From Nevskiaceae bacterium (GTDB lineage Bacteria; Pseudomonadota; Gammaproteobacteria; Steroidobacterales; Steroidobacteraceae): a stretch of 64,000 bases of DNA. This document shows positions 25,308 to 33,198 of this stretch, one piece after another. Both the position numbers and the translations under genes were made by a program. A model generated the notes under the pieces. The model saw only the letters and a program-made list of their open reading frames with translations. It searched no databases and was not told the DNA's origin. The stretch covers positions 310,001-374,000 of the forward strand of contig JACKOV010000003.1 of assembly GCA_024234075.1 (NCBI GenBank), in the 5' to 3' direction. The stretch's first letter is position 1. Every line of letters starts with the position of its first letter.

Positions 25308-25718
25308 TCATCCCGCTGCGCGGCGGCGGGTCTGCGCCGTTGCGGAATCTGCCGCTGCTGCCGCTCCTTCGGCAGCGCCGGACGATGTCGGGGGCGTTTC
25401 GGGGATCCGCGGAGCCGTGGCTTCGTGGAACATCGCGATCCCGATCACGCCGACGTCGTCCGGGCGCCCCGTGCGTGCGGCATAGGAATGCCGTGGTGTC
25501 GTGAACACGAAGCTCGCGACCTCGCCGAGGTTCTTGCGCCAGCCATCGATCGTGCCGTACGCATGGCCATCGATGACGTAGCCAGGATGGTCGACCCGGG
25601 CACTGCGGCCGGTGACGACGTTCACCCCGTCGACACGGATCACCGCGAGCACGCGACGGTCCGATCTGCTGTGCAGATGGATTTCGTATTCGTGGCCGGG
25701 CTCGCCGGCCACGTACAA
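25308..25718 (-). CDS. Conserved hypothetical protein with unclear start
   Basis: A protein of at least 136 residues matching a proteobacterial conserved hypothetical family of unknown role, with the hallmark segments AGEPGHEYEIHL, VLAVIRVDGVNVVTG, GYVIDG, IDGWRKNLGEVASFVFT and SYAARTGRPDDVGVIGIAMF. The only usable start codon near the 5' end is the TTG at 25718-25716. However, coding-like sequence similar to the family continues upstream in frame to about 25795 (DIALHDRTSGRLLPIWRHRG) without any ATG, GTG or TTG. Either a rare start such as CTG is used, or the start codon has been lost. The C-terminal tail is Ala-rich. It is convergent with the importer operon. Confidence 0.65.
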   Translation of the reverse strand: MYVAGEPGHEYEIHLHSRSDRRVLAVIRVDGVNVVTGRSARVDHPGYVIDGHAYGTIDGWRKNLGEVASFVFTTPRHSYAARTGRPDDVGVIGIAMFHEATAPRIPETPPTSSGAAEGAAAAADSATAQTRRRAAG

Positions 25719-25864
25719 CTCGCCGCGATGCCGCCAGATCGGCAGCAGGCGCCCGCTGGTCCGGTCATGGAGTGCGATGTCGAGCGGCGATCGTGGCCGG
25801 GTCGCGCCTCCGCCGCGCCGCCCTGAAGCGGTTCGTGCTAGCGTTCCGGGGCGGAGGAGCAGAC

Positions 25865-26416
25865 ATGAACTTCAGAACTCTCGTGCTGGAAGAGGTGGAC
25901 GCCGCGTCTATTGCGCCTTTCGGTGAGTTGCTGGGCGTGGATCGCGGCCGACCCTCGGCGCGGACGCGTTTCTATGACGATGCCGTCGAGCTGGTCGAGA
26001 AGCCACCGTTCCGCTCCGACGCCGATACCTGCCTGTCGATTGCGCGAATCCGGCCACGCCCGTTCGAAGTGATCTGGATGGAGCGGCATTTCAAGCACAC
26101 CCAGGTGTTCCTGCCGCTGAACCGTCAGCCCTATGCCGTGGTACTCGCTCCACCGAACGCGTCGTCCCTGCCGGATCTGGACCAGGTGCGTGCATTCCGC
26201 TTTTCCGGCGACTGCGGTCTGCTGATGCATATCGGCACCTGGCACGAGTTCCCGTTCGCACTGCAGGATCCGGCCGACATGATCGTGGTGCTGCGCAACG
26301 AGACCAACCGCAATCTCGACGCGGTAGCCGATGGTGAAGCGATCGGCGAAGACCTGGAGAAGCGCAATCTGCAACGGCGTCTTGATTTGACGCTGCGCTT
26401 CGAGCCGTACCGGTAA
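25865..26416 (+). CDS. Ureidoglycolate lyase-like protein (AllA family)
   Basis: A 183-residue protein of the AllA cupin family; AllA converts ureidoglycolate to glyoxylate and urea in purine/allantoin breakdown. The start ATG has a strong GGAGGAG five bases upstream. Matching segments are APFGELLGV near the N-terminus, MERHFKHTQVFLPL (the His-containing active-site strand), YAVVLAPPN, and LMHIGTWHEFPFAL in place of the usual GVWH.P. No allantoinase or allantoicase gene is nearby, so it may act on another ureido or hydroxy-acid substrate. It is monocistronic as far as can be seen. Confidence 0.8.
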   Translation: MNFRTLVLEEVDAASIAPFGELLGVDRGRPSARTRFYDDAVELVEKPPFRSDADTCLSIARIRPRPFEVIWMERHFKHTQVFLPLNRQPYAVVLAPPNASSLPDLDQVRAFRFSGDCGLLMHIGTWHEFPFALQDPADMIVVLRNETNRNLDAVADGEAIGEDLEKRNLQRRLDLTLRFEPYR

Positions 26417-26586
26417 GTTCGGTTTGCTTGCGGGAGACGTGGCGCTCCGAAAGCCGCAACCGTCCGCGCATCGCCGATCGGGACACAAGCAGGCGTAAGG
26501 ACAACTACAGGCGACGACCTGTGATTGTTCGCCGTAGTCTCGTGCTCGAGGCACAGGGGTGCCGCCACCATGGAGGAGTGCGAGCC

Positions 26587-26832
26587 ATGATCAGCCTGTC
26601 CACTGCCGCCAGAATCTCGCCCGAGCCGTTGCCGGATCAGATGCCGGATCAGATGCCGGATCAGACGATAGCCGATCCAGAAGACATCTGGAGCGATGAC
26701 GAACGGCTCGCCATGATTGCCGAGAGCGCCTATTACCGCGCGGAGCGGCGCGGCTTCATCCCGGGTTGCGACCTCGAAGACTGGCTGGCCGCCGAGGCCG
26801 AGGTCGACACGCTGCTCGCCCGCGATCGCTGA
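26587..26832 (+). CDS. Small DUF2934 protein with PDQM repeats
   Basis: An 81-residue protein. The C-terminal half matches DUF2934 (RLAMIAESAYYRAERRGFIP, then LEDWLAAEAEVDTLL), a short helical domain of unknown function found in many proteobacteria, often in stress- or phage-linked settings. The N-terminal part holds three PDQ units encoded by a 12-bp tandem repeat. No membrane segment or signal is seen. The start ATG 26587 follows GGAGTG about seven bases upstream. Confidence 0.7.
   Translation: MISLSTAARISPEPLPDQMPDQMPDQTIADPEDIWSDDERLAMIAESAYYRAERRGFIPGCDLEDWLAAEAEVDTLLARDR
26631..26666 (+). repeat. Three tandem 12-mers inside the DUF2934 gene
   Basis: GCCGGATCAGAT occurs twice, then once as GCCGGATCAGAC, encoding Pro-Asp-Gln-Met, Pro-Asp-Gln-Met and Pro-Asp-Gln-Thr. 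The unit is a multiple of three, so copy changes keep the frame. Confidence 0.9.
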
Positions 26833-26873
26833 CTCGGCGATCGGCGCCGGCCCGCCGGGTGCCGCGCGGTCCC

Positions 26874-26904
26874 GCCGCCACCGTGCATGGCGCACGGTGG
26901 CGGC
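26874..26904 (+). terminator. Strong 13-bp inverted repeat after the DUF2934 gene
   Basis: A perfect 13-bp stem GCCGCCACCGTGC/GCACGGTGGCGGC encloses the loop ATGGC, 42 bp after the DUF2934 stop. There is no T-tract. It could terminate or protect the DUF2934 transcript, or be a DNA-level palindrome. Confidence 0.5.
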
Positions 26905-27087
26905 ATGTGCCTGCCGCTGATACCTGCCCTCGATGTGACGCAGCACGCATTGCTGACATATTTGGGGGCTCCCCGACAATTACGGCAAATACCTTGTCGT
27001 TCCCCAGTCCTCGTTGCAGGTGGTGCGAAGTGGGCAGTCGGCCGTTCGGTTGAGTGCCGGATTCGTCGTTGCGCCGGATCCCGCGAC

Positions 27088-27115
27088 TCAAGTCGCCTGT
27101 GGCGATGGCCGATAA
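27088..27115 (+). promoter_or_regulatory. Sigma-28 (FliA)-like promoter of the chemotaxis operon
   Basis: A perfect GCCGATAA -10 at 27108-27115 is preceded, after 12 bp, by TCAAGTCG (27088-27095), which resembles the TAAAGTTT -35 of FliA promoters. It lies about 95 bp before cheY, the first chemotaxis gene. FliA control of chemotaxis operons is well established in gammaproteobacteria. Confidence 0.6.
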
Positions 27116-27210
27116 CCGGCGGGTAATGGTCCGCCTGTCCGGAGCATGTCCCGTGTGCCGGCCCGAGTGGGCCGCGGCCCGCCGGTTGAGATTGAGGGAG
27201 TGACACAGCA

Positions 27211-27606
27211 ATGAGTGCCGATATCAAGTTCCTGGTCGTCGACGATTTTTCGACGATGCGCCGAATCGTAAAGAACCTGCTGCACGACCTCGGCTACAAG
27301 AATGTCAGCGAGGCCGACGACGGCAACACGGCTTTGCCGATGCTGAAGACCGGCAAATTCGATTTCCTGATCACCGACTGGAACATGCCCGGCATGCCGG
27401 GTCTCGATCTGCTCAAGCATGTCCGTGCCGATGCGGCGCTGGCTCCCCTGCCGGTGCTGATGCTTACGGCCGAGGCCAAGCGCGAGCAGATCGTCGAGGC
27501 GGCGCAGGCCGGGGTCAACGGCTACGTGATCAAGCCGTTTACCGCTGCGACGCTGAAGGAGAAGATCGACAAGATCCTTGCTTCGCGGGCCGCATCGGCG
27601 GCGTGA
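27211..27606 (+). CDS. cheY: Chemotaxis response regulator CheY
   Basis: A 131-residue single receiver domain that, when phosphorylated by CheA, binds the flagellar switch to change rotation. The acidic pair is in FLVVDDFSTMRRIV (residues 11-12), the phospho-acceptor Asp56 in FLITDWNMPGM, the Thr/Ser switch in MLTAEAK, and the conserved Lys108 in YVIKPF. FSTMRRI and DWNMPGM are characteristic of true CheY rather than other receivers. It heads the operon and its stop overlaps the cheZ start. The RBS is a purine-rich stretch (GAGGGAGTG) upstream of ATG 27211. Confidence 0.95.
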   Translation: MSADIKFLVVDDFSTMRRIVKNLLHDLGYKNVSEADDGNTALPMLKTGKFDFLITDWNMPGMPGLDLLKHVRADAALAPLPVLMLTAEAKREQIVEAAQAGVNGYVIKPFTAATLKEKIDKILASRAASAA

Positions 27607-28343
27607 AGATGAGCGGATCGCATTTTCATGAGCGGCGCGAACACTACGCGACCCTGCTCGCGGCGCTCGGCGAAGCGTTACAGGACGGGGACGAAGCCGG
27701 CTTCCATGCCTGTGCCCGCCAGCTCGGGGAAGGTTTCGAAAGCGACACGATGCAGGATCTGCGGCAGATCACCGACGGTCTGCATGCGGCGCTGCTGCGC
27801 TTCCGCCACGACTCGCGCCTCGACGATCTAGCGACACGCGAGGTGCCGGATGCGCGTGCACGCCTCGAACATGTGTTGCGCATGACCGACGACGCTGCGA
27901 ACACGACGCTCGATCTGGTGGAACAGTCCTGTCCCATTGCCGATCGCGCGGCAACCCGTGCGGACGAGCTGCTGGAGGCCTGGAACGGCGTGCCGCGGCC
28001 GAGTCGCAACGTTGTCCGCAGCTATCTGGAGGAAACCCGCAGCGGGCTTGGCCAGGTGCGCGAGAAGCTCTCCCAGGTGCTGCTTGCGCAGGGCTTTCAG
28101 GATCTGAGCGGCCAGATCATCCGCAGCGTGATGAAGCTCGTCGACGAGCTCGAGGTGGCACTGACTCACATGGTGCGCATCTCCGGTGGCAGCCTGGAGC
28201 CGTCGTCGATGCTGCGCGCGGACGTGGCTGAACCGGCGCTGTCCGCGCGTGGCTTCGGCCCGGTGGTGCCGGGCGTTGCGCATGGTCTGACCGTCAGCGG
28301 CCAGACCGATGTCGACGCTCTGCTTTCCGACCTGGGCATGTGA
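27603..28343 (+). CDS. cheZ: CheY-P phosphatase CheZ
   Basis: A 246-residue all-helical phosphatase that ends the CheY signal. The catalytic region GFQDLSGQIIRSVMKLVDEL carries the essential Gln of the DLTGQ-type motif. The C-terminus ends in DVDALLSDLGM, the conserved amphipathic peptide that docks on CheY. The GTG at 27603 overlaps the cheY stop (GTGA); ATG 27609 is possible too. CheZ is confined mainly to beta- and gammaproteobacteria, which supports the taxonomic assignment. Confidence 0.93.
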   Translation: MKMSGSHFHERREHYATLLAALGEALQDGDEAGFHACARQLGEGFESDTMQDLRQITDGLHAALLRFRHDSRLDDLATREVPDARARLEHVLRMTDDAANTTLDLVEQSCPIADRAATRADELLEAWNGVPRPSRNVVRSYLEETRSGLGQVREKLSQVLLAQGFQDLSGQIIRSVMKLVDELEVALTHMVRISGGSLEPSSMLRADVAEPALSARGFGPVVPGVAHGLTVSGQTDVDALLSDLGM

Positions 28344-28392
28344 GCACAGCAAGCCGGCACGCCGCCGCTGCAGTCATTCCGAGGCTAGTTCC

Positions 28393-30420
28393 ATGACGAT
28401 CGACCTGACTCAGTTCCACGAATCCTTCTACGAGGAGAGCTTCGAGGCCATCGCCTCGATGGAGGATGCGCTACTGCAGCTGAGGATCGGCATGCCCGAT
28501 CCGGCGACCGTCAACACCATCTTCCGTGTCGCTCATTCGATCAAGGGTGGTGCCGCGACCTTCGGCTTCAACGAGATCACCTCCTTCACGCATACCCTGG
28601 AGACCCTGCTCGACGAGCTGCGCGCGCAGCGGATGCAGGTGTCCCAGCAGATCTCCGATCTGTTGCTGAAGTCGGTCGACGTGCTGCGCGACATGCTGCG
28701 TGCCCAGCAGTACGGCAAGCCCGCGGATGCCCAGGCCGTCGTCGATCTGCAGTTCGATCTCGAGCTGGTGGTGGCGCAGAAGGGCCCCGCACCCAGCGCT
28801 GTCCTGCCGCGCTGGCGGATCGAGTTCCGGCCGTTCCTGCAGTTACTCTCGCGCGGCAATGATCCACTGCGGATGTTCTGCGAGCTTGCCGAACTCGGCG
28901 ATCTGGCCGTGACTTCGGATGTCTCCGCCATTCCGCCGCTGGCCGAGATGGACCCGGAGAACTGCTATATCCACTGGACGCTCGAGCTGCAGACCGCCGC
29001 GCCGCGCGAGGCCATTGCCCAGGCGTTCGACTGGGCCGAGGGTGATTGCGAGCTGTCGATCGAGCCGCTGGAGCCGGTATCCGTATCGGTCGCGACCAAC
29101 GTTGTCCCGCCGGCGCTCCAGGCGGCGCCCGCGCCCGTTGCCGCAGAATCGGCTGCCACGGTCGTGGCGATCGAGTCAGCCGCGCCACCGGCCGCGCCGC
29201 ATCCGGTCGAGCAGGCCGTGAAGTCCGCCGGCGCTGCCGGCGGCTATTCCAGCTCGATCCGGGTCAGCATCGAGAAGATCGATGAGCTGATGAACAACGT
29301 CGGCGAACTAGTGATCACCCAGTCGATGCTCAGTCAGATCGGCAACGCTTTCCATGGCCCTCAAGGCGAGCGCCTGCGGGCCGGACTGATGCAGCTCGAA
29401 CGCAGCGTGCGCGAACTGCAGGAAAGCGTCATGCGGGTGCGCATGGTGCCCATCAGTTTCGTCTTCAGCCGCTTTCCGCGGATGGTCCGCGACCTGTCGC
29501 AGCGGCTCGGCAAGAGCGTCGAGCTCAAAATGACCGGTGGCGAGACCGAGTTCGACAAGACCGTACTGGAGAAGATCGGCGACCCGCTGGTGCATCTGGT
29601 GCGCAACGGCATCGATCACGGGATCGAAACCCGGCAAGTGCGTCTGGCCCGGGGCAAACCGGAGACCGGTACGCTGCATCTGCATGCCTATCACCGTGGC
29701 GGCAACATCACGGTTGAGGTCAGCGAGGACGGCGCGGGCCTCAAACGCGAGAAGATCCTGGCCAAGGCGAAGTCCAAGAACCTGGTCGCGCCGGACGTGG
29801 AGCTGACCGATGCCCAGGTCAACGAGCTGATCTTCCTGCCGGGCTTCTCGACGGCCGACCAGGCCACCGATGTTTCGGGGCGCGGGGTCGGGATGGACGT
29901 GGTCCGGCGCAACATCGAGGAACTCGGCGGCACGGTCGAGATCCGCAGCGAGGAAGGCAAGGGTTCCCGCTTCATAATCAACCTGCCGCTGACGCTGGCG
30001 ATCGTCGATGGTCAGATCATCTCGGTCGATGGCGAGCGCTACATCGTGCCGCTGACCGCAATCGTCGAATCGCAGCAGCTGCGGCCGGGCATGATCCAGC
30101 CGGTCGTCGGGCACGGCGAGGTGCTGTCCTTCCGCGGCGAGTACCTGCCGGTGCTGAGGCTGCCCGAGGTGTTCGGTTGTGGGGCCGGTGCCCGCGACAA
30201 CTCCGGCCTGGTTATGGTGGTCGAGGGTGATGGACGGCGCGTCGGGATCTGCGTCGACGAGTTGATGGAGCAGCAGCAGGTGGTCGTCAAGGCGCTGGAG
30301 ACGAACTACCAGCGCGTCGACGGCGTCGCCGGTGCGACGATCCTCGGCGACGGCTCGGTCGCACTGATCCTTGACATCGCCGGCCTGTCGCGACGGCCCG
30401 TCGACCGGGTCGCCGCGTGA
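28393..30420 (+). CDS. cheA: Chemotaxis histidine kinase CheA
   Basis: A 675-residue kinase that receives signals from receptors through CheW. Domains are HPt (1-105) with phospho-acceptor His48 in FRVAHSIKGGAATFGF, a P2-like middle domain (about 140-225) and a Pro/Ala linker (about 228-285). The P3 dimerisation helices follow (SSIRVSIEKIDELMNNVGEL, about 287-365), then the HATPase with the N-box HLVRNGIDHGIE (about 401-412), EVSEDGAGL and SGRGVGMDVV. The C-terminal CheW-like domain ends near 660. The start is ATG 28393, 50 bp after cheZ. All catalytic residues are present. Confidence 0.95.
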   Translation: MTIDLTQFHESFYEESFEAIASMEDALLQLRIGMPDPATVNTIFRVAHSIKGGAATFGFNEITSFTHTLETLLDELRAQRMQVSQQISDLLLKSVDVLRDMLRAQQYGKPADAQAVVDLQFDLELVVAQKGPAPSAVLPRWRIEFRPFLQLLSRGNDPLRMFCELAELGDLAVTSDVSAIPPLAEMDPENCYIHWTLELQTAAPREAIAQAFDWAEGDCELSIEPLEPVSVSVATNVVPPALQAAPAPVAAESAATVVAIESAAPPAAPHPVEQAVKSAGAAGGYSSSIRVSIEKIDELMNNVGELVITQSMLSQIGNAFHGPQGERLRAGLMQLERSVRELQESVMRVRMVPISFVFSRFPRMVRDLSQRLGKSVELKMTGGETEFDKTVLEKIGDPLVHLVRNGIDHGIETRQVRLARGKPETGTLHLHAYHRGGNITVEVSEDGAGLKREKILAKAKSKNLVAPDVELTDAQVNELIFLPGFSTADQATDVSGRGVGMDVVRRNIEELGGTVEIRSEEGKGSRFIINLPLTLAIVDGQIISVDGERYIVPLTAIVESQQLRPGMIQPVVGHGEVLSFRGEYLPVLRLPEVFGCGAGARDNSGLVMVVEGDGRRVGICVDELMEQQQVVVKALETNYQRVDGVAGATILGDGSVALILDIAGLSRRPVDRVAA

Positions 30421-30508
30421 GGCGTGACACGGCTCACGCCGGGCGCGTGACCCTGTGCACAGAGCAAGGATTTTCAGGCCGCGCCTCATTGGCGGCAGCC
30501 ACCGGTTC

Positions 30509-30516
30509 GCCGATAA
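30509..30516 (+). promoter_or_regulatory. Second GCCGATAA element, upstream of cheY2
   Basis: A perfect sigma-28 -10 octamer lies 68 bp before the second cheY-like gene, in the 163-bp gap after cheA. No good -35 is visible at the expected distance, so an internal FliA promoter is only suggested. Confidence 0.35.
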
Positions 30517-30583
30517 AGTGGTCTGGAGGGCGTGTTTGTCTGCACTACCCGCGTTCCGATCGACCATAACGAAGTCGAGCCTT

Positions 30584-30973
30584 ATGTCGAATGTCATTCT
30601 CGCAGTCGATGACTCCCCGTCGATGAGACAGATGGTGGGGCAGACGCTGCGCGCCGCGGGTTACGACGTCATCGAAGCCGCCGACGGCGTCGAGGCGCTG
30701 GAAGTGGCCAAGGAACGGGTCGTGGACGTGGTCATCACAGACGTGAACATGCCGAACATGGACGGCATCACCCTGGTGACGCGGCTGCGCGCATTGCCGT
30801 CCTATCGCCTGGTTCCGCTGCTGCTGTTGACGACGGAGTCGGCGCCGGAGCGCAAGGCCGAGGGCAAGCAGGCGGGCGCGACCGGCTGGATGGCCAAGCC
30901 CTTCAATCCGGACCAGTTGCTGGCAACCTTGGCCCGGGTGTTGGGCCCGCGGCTGGCCGCGCGTGCGGTCTGA
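30584..30973 (+). CDS. CheY-like response regulator (second copy)
   Basis: A 129-residue stand-alone receiver. The acidic residues are in ILAVDDSPSMRQMV, phospho-acceptor Asp53 in VVITDVNMPNMDG, the switch in LLTTESAPER and Lys105 in GWMAKPFNP. The SPSMRQMV...TTESAPERK pattern matches the CheY copies that sit between cheA and cheW in many proteobacterial operons; these can act as phosphate sinks or modulate CheA. Its motor-binding potential cannot be judged. It lies 163 bp after cheA and 46 bp before cheW. Confidence 0.9.
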   Translation: MSNVILAVDDSPSMRQMVGQTLRAAGYDVIEAADGVEALEVAKERVVDVVITDVNMPNMDGITLVTRLRALPSYRLVPLLLLTTESAPERKAEGKQAGATGWMAKPFNPDQLLATLARVLGPRLAARAV

Positions 30974-31019
30974 GAATTACCACGGTCGCTGCGACGGCCG
31001 CATTGCATGAGGACGAGCC

Positions 31020-31535
31020 ATGAGTGACGCCCTTGCGGCCAACCGACCGGTGCACGACGCCGCCAATGTCGACACCGAGCAGTATCTGACATTCCAGCTG
31101 GCCGAGCAGGAATACGGCATCGACATCCTGCGTGTGCAGGAGATCAAGGGCTGGGACAAGCCGACCCGCATCCCGCGCTCACCGCCGCATGTGCTCGGCG
31201 TGATCAACCTGCGTGGCGCGGTCGTGCCGGTGATCGATCTGCGGACGCGCTTCGGGCTCGAGCCGCCGGTATACGGTACGACCACGGTGGTGATCGTGGT
31301 TCGGGTGCAATCGGAGGAGCGCGAGCTCACCGCGGGCATCGTCGTCGATGCCGTCTGCGAAGTCTGCAATGTTACGCAGCAGGAGCTGCATCCGCCGCCG
31401 GATGTGGCGGGCGGCCTGGATCAGGACTTCGTCAAGGGTTTGGCGATGGTGGACGAGCGGATGCTGATCCTGTTGCGCGTCGATCGTCTGATCAACGCGA
31501 GCGTGCTGGAAGGCGCTGCCGCGCAGGCAGCCTGA
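31020..31535 (+). CDS. cheW: Chemotaxis coupling protein CheW
   Basis: A 171-residue CheW adaptor linking chemoreceptors to CheA. Typical segments are YLTFQLAEQEYGIDILRVQE, PPHVLGVINLRGAVVPVIDL (the receptor- and CheA-binding surface), VIVVRV, AGIVVDAVCEV and LLRVDRLI. A short N-terminal extension (about 20 residues) precedes the core. No receptor (MCP) gene is present in the window, so receptors must be encoded elsewhere. Confidence 0.94.
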   Translation: MSDALAANRPVHDAANVDTEQYLTFQLAEQEYGIDILRVQEIKGWDKPTRIPRSPPHVLGVINLRGAVVPVIDLRTRFGLEPPVYGTTTVVIVVRVQSEERELTAGIVVDAVCEVCNVTQQELHPPPDVAGGLDQDFVKGLAMVDERMLILLRVDRLINASVLEGAAAQAA

Positions 31536-31546
31536 GGATCGCGCCG

Positions 31547-31861
31547 ATGGCCAGTCTCCCCGCTCAGTCCCGCGAGGCGCTCGCCGGCGGCGGCAATGTC
31601 GTCGATCTGCCGCCGATGCTGCACATCACCGACGTCCACAGATTTGCCCAGACCTTGGGCGAGGCCGTTGCCCGCGGCGACCTCGTACTCGATGCCGCAC
31701 GTCTGCAGAGCATTGATACGGCGGGAATACAGCTGCTGTGCGCGACGCGCACGGCTGTGCTCGCCGCCGGGCGGAGTTTCGGCTGGGCCGCGGAATCGGC
31801 TGCGCTGCGTACCGCGGCGGGTGCCGCAGGGTTGCGAGCCGCGCTCGGGCTGGATGCCTGA
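31547..31861 (+). CDS. STAS-domain protein
   Basis: A 104-residue protein consisting of one STAS domain of the type found in anti-sigma-factor antagonists and MlaB-like proteins. The core reads VVDLPPMLHITDVHRFAQTL, then DLVLDAARLQSIDTAGIQLL; the Ser in SIDTAG is where SpoIIAA-type proteins are phosphorylated. It starts 11 bp after cheW. STAS proteins recur at this position in gammaproteobacterial che operons, but their role in chemotaxis is not settled. Confidence 0.82.
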   Translation: MASLPAQSREALAGGGNVVDLPPMLHITDVHRFAQTLGEAVARGDLVLDAARLQSIDTAGIQLLCATRTAVLAAGRSFGWAAESAALRTAAGAAGLRAALGLDA

Positions 31862-31895
31862 GCGGCGTGGCCGCGACGGAGCATCCTCCCGATGA

Positions 31896-32264
31896 TTGAC
31901 GCGGTACATGCGGCGGCCGTGGATGGCGCGGGTTGTACCCGCGGAGCCGTGTGGCGCGTCCTTGAGTCCGGGCGATCTGCGCAGCTTCCTCGAACTCGGC
32001 GTCGCCCAGCTCGAGAGTGCCATGAAGGATGCCGATGCGCACATGGCCAGTTTGAGCAGCGTGGTCAGTCACATCGTCGCGCGTCTGGGCGAATTGCGGG
32101 CGGCGGTGGCCGAGTTGCCGAACGACGCGTCGCCGCATCGGGCCACGCTGAGCGAGCGTCTCTGTGCGATGAGCGCCGAGCTCGAGCGGGATGCGCTACA
32201 GCATGGTGGAGGAACGTGTGTTGTTCGATATACCTGTTCCGCGACACGGGTTTGCGGTAAATGA
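31896..32264 (+). CDS. Unrecognised helical protein in the che operon, start and end uncertain
   Basis: From about 31965 the reading LSPGDLRSFLELGVAQLESAM and onward through LRAAVAEL to MSAELERDALQ has strong codon bias and helical character. It resembles small uncharacterised proteins seen beside STAS and cheR genes. Both ends are doubtful. The best RBS (GGAG 31879) points to ATG 31892, which is in another frame. The 3' end (HGGGTCVVRYTCSA) loses codon bias, while the +1 frame gives MVEERVLFDIPVPRHG from 32213 and runs on to about 32350. The first codon of this entry is a TTG. One or two frameshifts, or sequence errors, are possible. I cannot name a function. Confidence 0.5.
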   Translation: MTRYMRRPWMARVVPAEPCGASLSPGDLRSFLELGVAQLESAMKDADAHMASLSSVVSHIVARLGELRAAVAELPNDASPHRATLSERLCAMSAELERDALQHGGGTCVVRYTCSATRVCGK

Positions 32265-32348
32265 TGCAGGCGTTGCCCAGCCTCCTCGGTGCGAGCCGCC
32301 CGGTCGAGCTCGAACTGCTCTGAGCCAACAAAGGACCGACGACGTTTC

Positions 32349-33197
32349 ATGAGCATCCAGTCCGCATCGCAGACGCTGGCCGGCGAGTTCCTGCTCAGCG
32401 ATGCCGAGTTCCACGAGATCCGCCGGGTCGTGCACCGCACCACCGGCATTGCGCTGGCCGATACCAAGCGTCACCTGGTTTACGGGCGCCTTGCCCGGCG
32501 GTTGCGGGCGCTGTCGCTGCTGACGTTTCGCCAGTACCTGCAGCGGATCGAGCATGACGCCAGCGAACTCGAGGAATTCTGCAACGCGATCACCACCAAC
32601 CTGACGTCGTTCTTCCGCGAGAGCCATCACTTCCAGTACCTGAAGTCGACGGCGCTGCCGGCGCTGCAGACGCAGAACGCGACCTTGCGCCGGATCCGCA
32701 TCTGGTCGGCCGGATGCTCGACCGGCGAGGAGCCTTATTCGATCGCCTGCTGCGTGCGTGAGGTTTTCGGTGAGCGCTGCGACTGGGACATCCGGATACT
32801 CGCGACCGATCTCGATTCGACGGTGCTGGCGCATGGCGAGGCCGGTGTGTATCCGGCCGACCGGCTCGACAAGGTCGAGCGGACGCGCCGCGATCGATGG
32901 TTCACGGCACGGAACGGCGGCGCGCAATGGGCGGCCCGCGACGAGCTGCGGCGCCTGATCAGCTTCAGACGCCTCAATCTGATGGAGCCCTGGCCCATGA
33001 AAGGGCCGTTCGACCTGATCTTCTGCCGCAACGTGGTGATCTACTTCGACAAGGAGACCCAGCGGAAACTGTTCGGGCGCATGGCGGATCTGCAGCGGGC
33101 GGGCGGCCATCTGTTCATCGGCCACTCCGAATCGTTGTTCAACGTCTGCGATCGCTACGAGTTGATAGGGCAGACGACGTATCGGAAGTGCGGTTGA
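32349..33197 (+). CDS. cheR: Chemoreceptor methyltransferase CheR
   Basis: A 282-residue SAM-dependent methyltransferase that methylates glutamates on chemoreceptors for adaptation. The N-terminal helical domain (about 15-90) contains TTGIALADTKRHLVYGRLAR and NLTSFFRESHHF. The SAM fold has IRIWSAGCSTGEEPYSIA (about 116-132), ILATDLDSTVLAHGEAGVY and FDLIFCRNVVIYFD. No C-terminal pentapeptide-binding extension or TPR domain is present. The start is ATG 32349, following an open stretch without coding bias. Confidence 0.95.
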   Translation: MSIQSASQTLAGEFLLSDAEFHEIRRVVHRTTGIALADTKRHLVYGRLARRLRALSLLTFRQYLQRIEHDASELEEFCNAITTNLTSFFRESHHFQYLKSTALPALQTQNATLRRIRIWSAGCSTGEEPYSIACCVREVFGERCDWDIRILATDLDSTVLAHGEAGVYPADRLDKVERTRRDRWFTARNGGAQWAARDELRRLISFRRLNLMEPWPMKGPFDLIFCRNVVIYFDKETQRKLFGRMADLQRAGGHLFIGHSESLFNVCDRYELIGQTTYRKCG

Positions 33198-33198
33198 G

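Larger units (their letters stand above)
26833..27210. promoter_or_regulatory. Leader/intergenic region before the chemotaxis operon
   Basis: A 378-bp gene-free stretch. It holds a very stable hairpin at 26874-26904 and a sigma-28-like promoter at 27088-27115, listed separately. The middle (26940-27000) is AT-richer than the surroundings. Short open frames here on both strands have no coding character. Confidence 0.7.
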
